Assembly: GCA_041617635.1 (NCBI GenBank)
Contig: JBFJOO010000004.1
Span: forward strand, 47,371 to 111,370
DNA from: JAABRB01 sp041617635
GTDB lineage: Bacteria; Pseudomonadota; Gammaproteobacteria; Burkholderiales; SG8-39
Length of the DNA: 64,000 nucleotides
Direction: 5' to 3'
Part shown: positions 51,401-59,467 of the stretch, one piece after another
Numbering within the stretch: position 1 is the stretch's first letter
Layout of the letters: the number at the start of each line of letters is the position of its first letter
Position numbers and translations under genes: made by a program
The notes under the pieces: generated by a model
Told to the model about the DNA's origin: nothing
What the model saw: the letters and a program-made list of their open reading frames with translations, nothing else
Database searches by the model: none

Positions 51401-52576
51401 GCGCGTGCGCGCCGTCACTTTCTCCTCGAGACCCAGGTAGGACTCCTGGAGCTGGGCCGCCGACCGGTTGAACTCCTCGCCGAGCGCCTGCAGCTCGTCA
51501 CCCGAGCGCAGCTCGATGCGGTGGCCGAGGTCGCCGGCACCGATCCGGGCCGCGCCCGCCTGCAGCGCCCTGATCGGCGACACCATCGTGCGGGCGAGCA
51601 GGATGCTCGCGAGAATCGATGCGAGCAGCCCGAGCGCGAGGATGATCGCGCTGCGAACGATTGTCGCCTGCACCGGCGCGAGCGCCTCCGCGCGCGGCTG
51701 CTCGGTGAAGACGGTCCACCCGAGCGAGCCGATCGGTGCATGCGCCGACAGCACCTCGCCGCCCGCGAGGCCAGAGGCCATGATCACCGGTCCCGGCTCG
51801 GTTGCGGACCGCACGCCTCCGTCGCGGGCGGCGCGTACCTGGGGCAGCGCGGACAGGTCGCGGCTCTGGAGCACAAGCGTCGCATCCGGATGAGCGACGA
51901 GATGGCCGGCCGAATCGACGACGTACGCGTAGCCGGCCCGACCGACCCGGATGCGCGACACGACGTCCCAGATCGCCCGCAGGTTGACCTCCGCGACCGT
52001 GGCCTCGACCGCGTACTCGCCGGAGGGCACGGCGATCGTCATGTACGGCTCTGCGTCGTTGCGCAGGTACATCGGGCTGAAGTAAGTCTTGCCCGACTTG
52101 GCCGCCACGAACGCCGGCGCGCGCGAGAAGTCCTCGCCGCTCGCGCGCGCGTCGAGCGCCACGCGCGCGACGCGGATCTGCTCCTTGCCGCCGATGTCGA
52201 GATGCCGGATCTCGGTGATTGCGCGCACGGTCCGCAGCAGCCTCAGGAACGCGAGCTCGCGCTGCTCCGCGAGCGCGCCCGCGAGCGCCTCCCGGAAAGG
52301 CACGCCGACGCCGCCCGGGGGCGCGACGGCCGGATCGTCCGCGTCGGCATGGGTCGTCGCGCGGACCTGACGCTCGATATCCACCACGAACCGCTCGATG
52401 CGCGCGGCCGCGCCCTCTGCCTTTTCCTGTGCGACCTGCACCAGCGCCCGCTGGGCCTCCTGGTAGGAGAAATAGAGCTCCACCAGGCTGCTCGCGATCA
52501 GCACGCCGCCGACGAGCACCAGCAGGAAGACGACGTACTTCCAGAAGAGACGGCCGCGCGGTCGAAGAGCGTTCAT
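48425..52576 (-). CDS. Hybrid sensor histidine kinase with two GAF, one PAS and two receiver domains
   Basis: 1383 residues. Order: membrane helix (about 12-32), periplasmic Cache-like sensor (about 40-300), second membrane helix (about 308-330), HAMP, a coiled region, GAF (about 425-560), GAF (about 600-740), PAS (about 757-870), HisKA with the phospho-His in MSHELRTPLNAI near residue 893. The HATPase follows (ASTCPPDLGS, FGGTGLGLAISRRL), then two C-terminal receivers with Asp in ITLDILMSDLSG and IVLDLLMPRMDG. Start ATG at 52576 overlaps the stop of the substrate-binding protein gene (ATGA). A longer in-frame upstream stretch is antisense noise. Confidence 0.92.
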   Translation of the reverse strand: MNALRPRGRLFWKYVVFLLVLVGGVLIASSLVELYFSYQEAQRALVQVAQEKAEGAAARIERFVVDIERQVRATTHADADDPAVAPPGGVGVPFREALAGALAEQRELAFLRLLRTVRAITEIRHLDIGGKEQIRVARVALDARASGEDFSRAPAFVAAKSGKTYFSPMYLRNDAEPYMTIAVPSGEYAVEATVAEVNLRAIWDVVSRIRVGRAGYAYVVDSAGHLVAHPDATLVLQSRDLSALPQVRAARDGGVRSATEPGPVIMASGLAGGEVLSAHAPIGSLGWTVFTEQPRAEALAPVQATIVRSAIILALGLLASILASILLARTMVSPIRALQAGAARIGAGDLGHRIELRSGDELQALGEEFNRSAAQLQESYLGLEEKVTARTRELAEANQDLTETLAQQTAASEILRLLSKSRTDAQPVFELIARHATRLCGATYSVVYRFDGKLIHIAAHDNWTPSALAELQASYPLAPSTESLVARGILQCAAVHVSDIEAESDVPEVSLRLAHALGYRALLSVPMLREGAPVGAIGVLRAAAGAFTPKQVELLEVFAEKAAIALENARMFQELEARTEELTRTVGELHALGEIGRAVSSTLDLQSVLSSIVKHAVQLSHADGGTIYEFDDEQKVFVPRANYGVDPTVVEALREARVQGVDTAVGRAAAQRGVVQIPDILADPTYRLSELMRRAGFRALLAAPLVREDRVIGGLVVRRAAAGEYPEETVALLQTFADQSAVAIHNARLFDEVQRQKTYSEALVEASPVAIATIDTAGRVRSWNSAAERLFGWGAAEALGRDLDDLVAVGSPELRAEAADYSRQVLAGGRSRFISRRSRKDGTLLDVEAAGVPVIVEGRELGYVAIYHDITELLRARREAEAASQAKSAFLATMSHELRTPLNAIIGLSEMLSQHAQRFGTEKAAEPLTRILRAGRHLLNLINDLLDLSKIEAGKMELVPEDFEVRPLIDELMETARPLGEKNRNQLASTCPPDLGSLRADRKRLTQILLNLLSNACKFTQDGRVALSAAVRRRADGAWMEFTVTDSGIGISADQIGRLFKEFTQADATTQQKFGGTGLGLAISRRLCRMMGGDLTVESEPGKGSAFTARLPMEVHAPSAAATPDPAAIAGAPHPGEKGVVLVIDDDSTARELIADWLQEHHIPVAMAVGGIEGLRRARELRPAAITLDILMSDLSGWDVLAALKSDPDLAAVPVIVTTIVDEQHKGIALGAADYLTKPIDRERLLRSLARYVTADGKRVLLVEDDPAQRAIVRAALEPAGYVVDEAEDGHAGLARLRATPPDLIVLDLLMPRMDGFEFAATLQEHPDWRRIPVIVVTAKDLTAEDRRRLQAGVAKILLKHEFNPAELVDQLRSSIAAARAAA

Positions 52577-53577
52577 CGGCGGATCGTGTCGGCGCGCAGC
52601 AGGACTTTGCGCGATACCGTGATTCCCATGAGCGTGGCGGTTCTGAGGTTCACCGCGAGCTCGATCACGTCGGCGCCTTCCACCGGCAGGCGGCCGGGCG
52701 TGGCCCCGCGCAGGATCTTCGCCGCGAGCCGCGCGGCCTGCTCGCCCTGCGCGTAGTAATCCGGACCGTAGGAGGCAAGGCCGCCGTAACCGACCCAGAA
52801 CGACGACGGAAAGATCGCCGGCACCCGCGCGGCGAGCGAGAGCTTGAGCAGCGCCGCCGGCAGATCGAGCGCGTCGGCATCCGGCGCGAGCAACGCATCG
52901 CCGGGGCGAAACCCACGGCGGACATGCGCGAGATCCTCGTCGGCGCTCGACGACACCGCCCGTGCGACGATCTGGACGCCGAGCTGGGGCGCGGCGCTCC
53001 GCAGCTTCGTGAGCGCCGCCGCCGCCGTGGGGTCGTCGACGGCGTGGACGAACCAGACGCGCCGCACCTGCGGATGCAGGGTCTTCAGCACTTCGAGCCG
53101 CTTCGGCATCAGCTCGGGCGCAAGACTCGACACGCCGGTCGCGTTGTGCCCGGGTCGCGTCAGCTCGCTCACGACACCGGCACCGACCGGATCGCTGACC
53201 TGCGCGAAGACGATCGGGAGCGTAGGCGTGGCTTCCTTCGCTGCGAGTGCGGCGGCGACGCTGCACGCGAGCAACAGATCCACGCCCGACTCGACGAGCG
53301 CCTTGGCCGCGGCCGGGGTCGCCTTGGGATCTCCCTGGGTGAAGCGAATGTCGAACGTGACGTCGCGCCCCTCCGCGAGCCCCAGCTCACGCAGCCCCGC
53401 TTTGAAGCCGACGACCGTCGGGTGGTTCGCGGCCCAGGCCTCGGTAACGATGCCGATCCGATGCGGACCGCGTTGCGGATCGGTCTGCGCATGCGCCGGG
53501 AGCGCGCATGCGAGCGCCGCGATCAGCGCGAACGCAGCGCTGCGCGGCGCGCAGCCGTCACACGGCGACGAGCTCAT
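52573..53577 (-). CDS. ABC-type substrate-binding protein (ABC_sub_bind family), orphan
   Basis: 334 residues with a signal peptide (FALIAALACALPAHAQ). The type I binding fold shows HRIGIVTEAWAANHPTVVGF, DLLLACSVAAALAAKEATP, PIVFAQVSDPVGAGVVSELT and, near the end, ITVSRKVLLRADTI, which is typical of the ABC_sub_bind (COG2984) family. No ABC permease or ATPase is nearby. Its stop overlaps the start of the hybrid kinase, so it may serve as a periplasmic ligand carrier for that kinase. Its start overlaps the end of the TRAP-type gene by 20 bases. Confidence 0.85.
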   Translation of the reverse strand: MSSSPCDGCAPRSAAFALIAALACALPAHAQTDPQRGPHRIGIVTEAWAANHPTVVGFKAGLRELGLAEGRDVTFDIRFTQGDPKATPAAAKALVESGVDLLLACSVAAALAAKEATPTLPIVFAQVSDPVGAGVVSELTRPGHNATGVSSLAPELMPKRLEVLKTLHPQVRRVWFVHAVDDPTAAAALTKLRSAAPQLGVQIVARAVSSSADEDLAHVRRGFRPGDALLAPDADALDLPAALLKLSLAARVPAIFPSSFWVGYGGLASYGPDYYAQGEQAARLAAKILRGATPGRLPVEGADVIELAVNLRTATLMGITVSRKVLLRADTIRR

Positions 53578-54643
53578 GGTAGGCGCCTTCGGAGACGCGC
53601 CGCCACCCGCCGAGCTGGGACTGGAACTTCGTGAAGGAGGCGAAGACCTTCCTCGCCATCGGCGTCTTCTCCGATTCTTCCTTCAGCACTTCGCCGGCGA
53701 GCGTTCTCAGGTCGCGCAGCACCGGCGTCGGCAGCTGCAGGATCTCGACCTTGCCCTTGTAGTCGCTCCGCAGCCGCTCCAGTGCGACCGCGTTCGCGGA
53801 CTCATACTCGCTCAGCCCGGTGACCGAGACCGCCGCCACCGCCTCGTCGAGGATCAGCCGAATCTCCGCCGGGAGCGCATCGTATGCCTTCTTGTTGAAG
53901 ACGAACTCGAGCGTCGTGCCCGGCTCGTGCCAGCCGGGGTAGTAGTAGTACGGTGCGGTGTTCGGCAGCCCGAGCTTCAGGTCGTCGTGGGGTCCCACCC
54001 ACTCCGATGCGTCGATCACGCCGCGCTCGAGCGCGCGATAGATCTCGCCGCCGGGGGTCAGGACCACCGTGCCACCCGCCTTCTCGATCACCCGGCCGCC
54101 GAGGCCCGGGATGCGCATCCTGAGGCCCTTGAGATCGCTTACCGCATTGATCTTCCGCCTGAACCAGCCGGCCATCTGCGGGCCGGTGGACACCCCCGGG
54201 CGCGGCACGAGACCGAACCCGGCATACGTTTCTTCCCACAGCTTCAACCCGTCGCCGTGGTAGTACCAGCTCGCCATGCCCTGCGGGTTCATGCCGAACG
54301 GTACCGCGCAAAACCACTGCGTCGCCGGCTCCTTCGCCGCCCAGTAGTAGGCGGCGCCCATATAGGCCTCGACCGTGCCCTTCGACGTCTCGTCGAAGCA
54401 CGCGAGCGGCGGCATCAGCTGGCCGGCCGGAAAAACCTCGATCAGGAGGCGCCCGCCCGTCATCTCCTTGACCCGCGCGGCCAGCCGCTGCGCCGAGCCC
54501 TGCATCACGTTCAGCGCCGGGGTCCAAGTGGTCACCATGCGCCACTTGAACTTCGGCTGGGCGATCACGAAGGGCGCGTGCACGGCGGCCGCGCTCCCGG
54601 CCGCTGCCAATGCTCCTCCGGTCAAGAACTTGCGGCGTTCCAT
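53558..54643 (-). CDS. TRAP-type (DctP) substrate-binding protein, orphan, Tat signal
   Basis: 361 residues with a twin-arginine signal (RRKFLTGGALAAAGSAAAVH). The DctP fold is visible: WKMVTTW-like WRMVTTWTPALNVMQGSAQR, TGGRLLIEVFPAGQLMPP, LKGLRMRIPGLGGRVIEKAG and EWVGPHDDLKLGL, matching mannitol/chloroaromatic-type TRAP binding proteins. No DctQ or DctM membrane gene is present nearby, so transport through a local TRAP system is unlikely; sensing is a reasonable alternative. AGGAGGGGAGCT precedes the ATG at 54643. Confidence 0.88.
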   Translation of the reverse strand: MERRKFLTGGALAAAGSAAAVHAPFVIAQPKFKWRMVTTWTPALNVMQGSAQRLAARVKEMTGGRLLIEVFPAGQLMPPLACFDETSKGTVEAYMGAAYYWAAKEPATQWFCAVPFGMNPQGMASWYYHGDGLKLWEETYAGFGLVPRPGVSTGPQMAGWFRRKINAVSDLKGLRMRIPGLGGRVIEKAGGTVVLTPGGEIYRALERGVIDASEWVGPHDDLKLGLPNTAPYYYYPGWHEPGTTLEFVFNKKAYDALPAEIRLILDEAVAAVSVTGLSEYESANAVALERLRSDYKGKVEILQLPTPVLRDLRTLAGEVLKEESEKTPMARKVFASFTKFQSQLGGWRRVSEGAYHELVAV

Positions 54644-54672
54644 AGCTCCCCTCCTCCTGGACCCGGCGTGCT

Positions 54673-56376
54673 TCAGTGGTCGAAATGAAAGTGGATCGCG
54701 GGCCGGCCGTCTTTCAACGCGGATTGGGCCCGGTCGGCATTGCGGCGAAGCATGAATCCCGCCAATCTTCGCGCGCCGTCATCATCCTCGCGGATCTCGC
54801 GCTCCGTCGGGCGCGAATCCGGCAGCTCGAGCAGATCGCCTTCGTAGCCGATGTGCACCTCGAGGTTGAACTCGTCGAACGACGCGTCGATGGCGAGCGG
54901 ACCGCGCGGGTTGCAGTTCTCGGCCACCGCTTCGGTCAGCTGCATCACGCCGAAGATCGCGCGCCGGATGACGTCCGGCCGCGCGCCCCAGTTCGCGCCA
55001 CGCTGGGTGAAGAAATCCTCGATGGCGCGCGGATAGTCGCCCGTCGGATCGAGCGCGAGGCTCACTTTCTGCCGCACGCCCAGCCGGAAAACCAGGTTCA
55101 GGACGAACGCCAGCACCGTGCCGGCCACGAGCGCCGAGGCGAGCAGCGAACGCAGCCAGGGCGGCGCGGCGGCGACCGACGCTGGAAACATGAGCACCCC
55201 GAGCGCCGCGCCCACCGACAGCCCGATGACGAGCGTCTTGCGCGCATCGAGCATCCGCGAGGTGATGATCTGCATCCCGCCGATGACGATGAAGCACGAC
55301 ACGAAGATCAACGCACCCGCCACCACCGCCGAGGGAATCGCGACCAGGACGGCGGTGAGCTTCGGCATGAACGCGAGGGCGAGGACGATCGCACCGATCG
55401 CGTAGGCGATGCGCCGGCTCGCCACGCCGGTCGCGAGGATCATCCCAACGTTCGCCGAAACGGTCGAGAGCCCGTACGAGCCGAGGGCGCCCGCGGTCGA
55501 GGCGGCGAGACCGTCGGTCAGCGTGCCGCGCGTGATCGAGCGCAGCTCCGGGCGCACCCACTCGGCATCGTTCAGGCGCTGGAAGAGCGTGATGTTGGCG
55601 CTCGTGTTCAGCGACGCGGCCACGCCCGCGACGACGAACGGCAGCACCATCGCAGGGTCGAAAGCCCAGGCGACGTGATCGAATTTCGGGAGCGCGACCA
55701 GCGGCTTCTCGCCGATCGCCGCGAACTCCTCGGCAGATCCGAGACCCATCGCCACCGCGAGGATGTACCCGGCGATCGTGCCGATCAGCGCGCAGAACAT
55801 GCGCAGCCTGCCCCGCGTCCACACGTTGAGCGCAACCATCGTCGCGAGCGTGAGGCCCGCCACCGACCACTCGAGTCCGGGCGCTGGTCGCCCGACGCGG
55901 CCAGCCATCAAGGCATCGATGCCGACGGCGGCGGTGGCGAGGCCCGTGAGCAGCACCACCAGCCCCGACAGCTCGGGCGGGAGGTAAGGCCGCAGGGGAC
56001 GCCAAACGCGCGACACGACACCCTCCACGAAGCCGGCGAGAATCGTCATGCCGAACACGAGCGGCAACCCGCCCGTCTGCGCCGCGGCGATCGACGGACC
56101 GAGATACACCGCCTGAAAGCCGGTGGGGGCGAGATAGCCGCTGCCGAGCGGTCCGAGCACGCGCGCCTGCGCCATTGTCGCAACGCCCATCGCGAGCATG
56201 CCGACGCTCAGCAACTGCGCCGCGACAGCGGCCGGCGCACCGGCGGCCCGGCTCACCAGCACCGGAAAGATCATGACGATAGCGAGCAACCCGACGTGCT
56301 GGACCGCGGTGAGCCAGACGACCTGTGCCGGGGGGACGTCATCGACCCCGTAGGCGAGGTCAGGGGGCTTCTTCAC
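54673..56376 (-). CDS. NCS2 nucleobase-type permease fused to a degenerate histidine-kinase-like ATPase domain
   Basis: 567 residues. The first about 440 residues form an NCS2 (xanthine/uracil) permease: LAYGVDDVPPAQVVWLTAVQ, SGYLAPTGFQAVYLGPS, YGLSTVSANVGMILATGVAS, about 12-14 membrane segments. The last about 125 residues resemble the RsbW/HATPase fold: an N-box-like LTEAVAENCNPRGPL is present, but the G1 and G2 boxes that bind ATP are not recognisable, so it is probably non-ATP-binding. The start is probably the GTG at 56376, 23 bases after the STAS gene; an ATG at 56427 would overlap that gene and add a weak tail. It lies between TRAP-type and STAS genes. Confidence 0.8.
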   Translation of the reverse strand: MKKPPDLAYGVDDVPPAQVVWLTAVQHVGLLAIVMIFPVLVSRAAGAPAAVAAQLLSVGMLAMGVATMAQARVLGPLGSGYLAPTGFQAVYLGPSIAAAQTGGLPLVFGMTILAGFVEGVVSRVWRPLRPYLPPELSGLVVLLTGLATAAVGIDALMAGRVGRPAPGLEWSVAGLTLATMVALNVWTRGRLRMFCALIGTIAGYILAVAMGLGSAEEFAAIGEKPLVALPKFDHVAWAFDPAMVLPFVVAGVAASLNTSANITLFQRLNDAEWVRPELRSITRGTLTDGLAASTAGALGSYGLSTVSANVGMILATGVASRRIAYAIGAIVLALAFMPKLTAVLVAIPSAVVAGALIFVSCFIVIGGMQIITSRMLDARKTLVIGLSVGAALGVLMFPASVAAAPPWLRSLLASALVAGTVLAFVLNLVFRLGVRQKVSLALDPTGDYPRAIEDFFTQRGANWGARPDVIRRAIFGVMQLTEAVAENCNPRGPLAIDASFDEFNLEVHIGYEGDLLELPDSRPTEREIREDDDGARRLAGFMLRRNADRAQSALKDGRPAIHFHFDH

Positions 56377-56399
56377 GGATCGTGCGCCGCCGTCGGGCG

Positions 56400-56741
56400 C
56401 TACCCGGCTTGCACTTTCGCGATGCACTCATCGCGCGTGGAATAGATCTGGAACGCGCTCGTGAACGCCGAGATGTCGAACAGGCGCTGTACCTCGCCCG
56501 CCACGCCGCACAGCGCGAGCCTGCCGTTCGTTTCCTCGACCAGCTTGCCCGCGATCAGCAGCGCGCGAAACCCGGCGCTCGAAATGTACGCGATGTTGGC
56601 GAAATCGATGACGACGCGACTCGCGCCCGAGCGGATGAGCTCGCACACCCGGTCGCCGAACTCCTTGGCGGTGACGCTGTCGATCCGCCCCTTCGGCTCC
56701 ACCGTCGATACGCCCTGGGACTCCCCGATCAGGATCTCCAT
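56400..56741 (-). CDS. STAS domain anti-sigma-factor antagonist (RsbV/SpoIIAA-like)
   Basis: 113 residues, a single STAS domain with the phosphorylatable Ser in AYISSAGFRALLIAG (Ser54/Ser55). These proteins bind RsbW-type kinases when unphosphorylated and are reset by PP2C phosphatases. Both partners are encoded beside it: an RsbW-like ATPase (23 bases upstream) and a receiver-PP2C phosphatase (divergent). ATG at 56741. Confidence 0.9.
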   Translation of the reverse strand: MEILIGESQGVSTVEPKGRIDSVTAKEFGDRVCELIRSGASRVVIDFANIAYISSAGFRALLIAGKLVEETNGRLALCGVAGEVQRLFDISAFTSAFQIYSTRDECIAKVQAG

Positions 56742-56764
56742 CCCGCGCCTCCGCGTATTGATCG

Positions 56765-57178
56765 CTACAACACGTTCTTCTTGAATCGCAGACGGTTCCG
56801 GTCCCGGCCGCGCTCGTAGGCTACCTCGTCGTTCAGCTCCTTGACAAAATGAATCCCGAGGCCACCCACCGGCCGATCCCCGATGCCGCCGGTCAGGCTC
56901 GGGCTTCTGGCAGCGAGCGGGTCAAATGGTACCCCGTCGTCCTCGATCTCTCCCAAAACGGCGCCATCGGCAAACGCCAGGCGCAATATGATTTCGTGCA
57001 CCGCGTCGTCGGCGTACCCGTAGGAGATGACGTTGCTCAATACCTCGTCGAACGAGACGAGCAACCCGGTCAGCGCCTGGGTGGGGAGCCGGTTGTCGGC
57101 ACCGAACTCCTCGATCCATTGCCGAACGCGCTCGAGCTCGGCGAGCTCGTTGCTGATCCGCATTTCCGCTCGTTCCAT
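56765..57178 (-). CDS. RsbW-like ATP-binding anti-sigma regulatory protein
   Basis: 137 residues, one HATPase_c domain with an intact N-box (SFDEVLSNVISYGY), G1 (IEDDGVPFDP) and G2 (GGLGIHFVKEL). This is the serine-kinase fold of RsbW/SpoIIAB proteins, which phosphorylate STAS partners and sequester a sigma factor or another target. No sigma factor gene is nearby, so the final target is unknown. Start ATG 57178, or the in-frame ATG at 57163. Divergent from the PP2C gene (129 bases between starts). Confidence 0.9.
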   Translation of the reverse strand: MERAEMRISNELAELERVRQWIEEFGADNRLPTQALTGLLVSFDEVLSNVISYGYADDAVHEIILRLAFADGAVLGEIEDDGVPFDPLAARSPSLTGGIGDRPVGGLGIHFVKELNDEVAYERGRDRNRLRFKKNVL

Positions 57179-57307
57179 GGCTCGGGCGCGACCCGAGTCT
57201 AGCGCGAAGCCGGCCCGGTGCAAACTATTCGCCGGTCGGCCCCGCCTGGTTCGGCCACAATGCCGGGAGCGCCGGGCCGGGGCGCCTCGCGACAAGCGGA
57301 GGACCGG

Positions 57308-58480
57308 ATGAACGATGCACGGATCCTGATCGTCGACGACGTCGAGGACAATCGCTACACGCTCGGCATGCTGCTCGATCTGGAAGGGTACACGCAGGTC
57401 GAGCACGCCTGCGACGGCGCGGAAGCTCTCGAGCGCCTCCGCGATAAGGCGTTCGACATCGTGCTGCTCGACGTGATGATGCCCAATCTGAACGGATACC
57501 AGGTGCTCGAGCGGCTGAAGGCGGACGGCCGGCTGCACCGGATGCCCGTGATCATGATCTCGGCCCTGCAGGAGATCGACAGCGTGGTGCGCTGTATCGA
57601 GCTCGGCGCGGAGGACTATCTCCCGAAGCCTTTCAACCCGGTGTTGCTGAAGGCGCGCATCGGTGCGTGCCTGGAGAAGAAGCGCTTGCGCGACGTCGCG
57701 ACCGCACAGCTCGAGCGCATGGAGGCCGAGCTGCGCGCCGCGCGCGAGCTGCAGGGCTCGATGGTGCCGACCCGATTTCCGCCACCCGGCCCGGGCAATC
57801 CGCTCGAAGTGGCTGCCGTGCTCAAGCCGGCACGCGAGCTGGGCGGCGATTTCTACGATTTCTTCCAGCGTGGCGACGGAACCGCGATGTTCGTGATCGG
57901 CGACGTGTCCGACAAGGGCGTTCCCGCGGCGTTGTTCATGGCGCGCGCGATGAACGCGTTGCGCATGCTGGCCGGCGCGCCGGGCGCATCCGCCGATCCG
58001 GCGGCGATTCTCGCCCAGGCGAACGCGGAGCTGCTGCGCGGGAACGACGCCGCGATGTTCGCCACCACTTTCCTCGGCGTTATCGATCTTGCGCAAGGTC
58101 TCCTGAGCTACGCCAACGCGGGCCACAACGACCCTTACCTCCTGGGTGCCAAGAATGGCGTGCGCCCGGTCACAGCCGTCAAGGGCCTGCCGCTCGGTGC
58201 GCGACCGGGTACGCGCTATGCATCCGAGACGCTCAAGCTGGCGCCGGGCGAGTCGCTGTTCGCCTTTACCGATGGCATCACCGAAGCGATGAATGCCGAT
58301 GGCGCTGCATTCGCTGAGGCGCGGCTCGAGGCGTTGCTCGCGGGGGCTTGCGGCAAGCCCCCGGCGGAGATCGTGCGCGCCGCCACCGAAGGCGTGGAGC
58401 AATTCGCGGGGGCGGCGCCGCAGTCCGACGATATCGCGGCGCTCGCGGTGCGATTCTTCCCGGCGCAATCGGCTCATTAG
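57308..58480 (+). CDS. Response regulator with PP2C (SpoIIE/RsbU-type) phosphatase output
   Basis: 390 residues. An N-terminal receiver (phospho-Asp55 in IVLLDVMMPNLNG, Lys in DYLPKPFNP) is joined by a coiled helix (about 125-155) to a PP2C-like serine phosphatase domain. The metal-binding Asp residues are visible in ELGGDFYDFF, VIGDVSDKGVPAALFMA and the terminal QSDDIAALAVRF. It would dephosphorylate the STAS protein when its receiver is phosphorylated, probably by the hybrid kinase of this island. The ATG at 57308 has AAGCGGAGGA upstream. A GC-rich hairpin (58486-58506) follows the stop. Confidence 0.92.
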   Translation: MNDARILIVDDVEDNRYTLGMLLDLEGYTQVEHACDGAEALERLRDKAFDIVLLDVMMPNLNGYQVLERLKADGRLHRMPVIMISALQEIDSVVRCIELGAEDYLPKPFNPVLLKARIGACLEKKRLRDVATAQLERMEAELRAARELQGSMVPTRFPPPGPGNPLEVAAVLKPARELGGDFYDFFQRGDGTAMFVIGDVSDKGVPAALFMARAMNALRMLAGAPGASADPAAILAQANAELLRGNDAAMFATTFLGVIDLAQGLLSYANAGHNDPYLLGAKNGVRPVTAVKGLPLGARPGTRYASETLKLAPGESLFAFTDGITEAMNADGAAFAEARLEALLAGACGKPPAEIVRAATEGVEQFAGAAPQSDDIAALAVRFFPAQSAH

Positions 58481-58485
58481 TCGGC

Positions 58486-58506
58486 GCCGCGCGCCGGAGG
58501 CGCGGC
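58486..58506. terminator. GC-rich hairpin between convergent PP2C and LysR genes
   Basis: Perfect 7-bp arms GCCGCGC and GCGCGGC with a 7-base loop lie 6 bases after the PP2C stop. There is no T tract, so the terminator call is tentative. Confidence 0.35.
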
Positions 58507-58552
58507 TGGAATCCACGCGCCGTGGCCGAACCGGTTTCCGCCCTTGCGGGCA

Positions 58553-59461
58553 TCACCTACCCGTCGCAATACCCGCGCGAGCAAAATTCTCGGCGAGGTG
58601 CTCCACGAACAGCCGCACCTTCGCGGAAAGGTGCTTGCGGGTCGGGTACACAGCGTAGATCGGCGCGGGCGGCGCAGCGTAGCCCGGCAGCAAGGCGGTG
58701 AGCCGCCCGGCGCGCAGCTGATCGCCGACCAGGAAGTCGGGCTCGAGCACGATGCCTGCGCCGCGCACCGCGAGCGCAGCGCTCAGATCTCCGCTGTTGG
58801 AGTGCATCTTCCCCGCGACACGCACCGCATGCTCACGGCCGTCGGGGCTGCGGAAGCGCCACTGGCCACGCAACGGCGCGTACTCATAAGTGAGGCAGTT
58901 GTGCTGGGTCAGATCCTGCGGAGTCGTCGGGGCGCCATACCGGCGCAGATACTCTGGTGACGCGCAGAGCACGAGTCGCGTCTCGCCGAGCTTGCGGGCC
59001 ACGAGGTTCTCGGACCCCGTCCCGCCGATGCGGATCGCCAGGTCGAAGCCCTCCTCGACCAGGTCCACGGTGCGGTCGGAAAGCTGGACGTCGAACCGCA
59101 CGTCCGGGTGGCGCGCAATGAATCCGGCCATCGCCGACGCGACGTGACGTGCGCCGAAATTGATCGGGGCGGTGAGCCGGATCGTGCCGCGTGGGGCGAC
59201 GGCCGATTTCGACGCTTCCCGCTCCGCCTCGTCGAGGTCGTTCAGGAGCTGCACTGCGCGGCCGTAAAACGCCTGCCCGCTTTCGGTGAGGCTGATCCGC
59301 CGAGTCGTGCGATTCAGTAGCCGGGTCTGTAGATGCGCCTCAAGGTCTGCGACGATACGCGAGACCGCCGTGGTCGAGAGATCCAACCGTGCAGCAGCGC
59401 GTGAAAATCCTCCTGATTCAACGACTTGCGCGAAGACTCTGAGAGCGCTGAAGCGATCCAT
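58553..59461 (-). CDS. LysR family transcriptional regulator
   Basis: 302 residues: an N-terminal winged HTH (SALRVFAQVVESGGFSRAAA, LSTTAVSRIVADLEAHLQ) and a C-terminal effector domain of the DhcR/CrgA-like group (VRFDVQLSDRTVDLVEEGFD, LAIRIGGTGSENLVARKLGE). It is divergent from the DoxX/DODA pair. A perfect inverted repeat ATTATCC-N9-GGATAAT lies 7-29 bases before its start codon. It probably represses itself and regulates the divergent genes. Confidence 0.92.
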   Translation of the reverse strand: MDRFSALRVFAQVVESGGFSRAAARLDLSTTAVSRIVADLEAHLQTRLLNRTTRRISLTESGQAFYGRAVQLLNDLDEAEREASKSAVAPRGTIRLTAPINFGARHVASAMAGFIARHPDVRFDVQLSDRTVDLVEEGFDLAIRIGGTGSENLVARKLGETRLVLCASPEYLRRYGAPTTPQDLTQHNCLTYEYAPLRGQWRFRSPDGREHAVRVAGKMHSNSGDLSAALAVRGAGIVLEPDFLVGDQLRAGRLTALLPGYAAPPAPIYAVYPTRKHLSAKVRLFVEHLAENFARAGIATGR

Positions 59462-59467
59462 GAGTTT

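Noticed and set aside
49766..52756. A 996-codon plus-strand open frame
   Set aside because: Antisense to the hybrid histidine kinase, which has complete HisKA, HATPase and receiver motifs. The antisense translation is low-complexity Arg/Asp/His.
52577..53266. A 230-residue N-terminal extension of the hybrid kinase
   Set aside because: It overlaps the ABC_sub_bind gene in another frame; the kinase ATG at 52576 overlaps that gene's stop and directly precedes the first membrane helix.
54676..56445. A 589-codon plus-strand open frame
   Set aside because: Antisense to the NCS2 permease fusion; Arg/His/Glu-rich shadow translation.
48048..58480. A complete general-stress sigma-factor operon
   Set aside because: STAS, RsbW-like and PP2C proteins are present, but no sigma factor gene is found in the window, so a sigma-B-type operon cannot be claimed.
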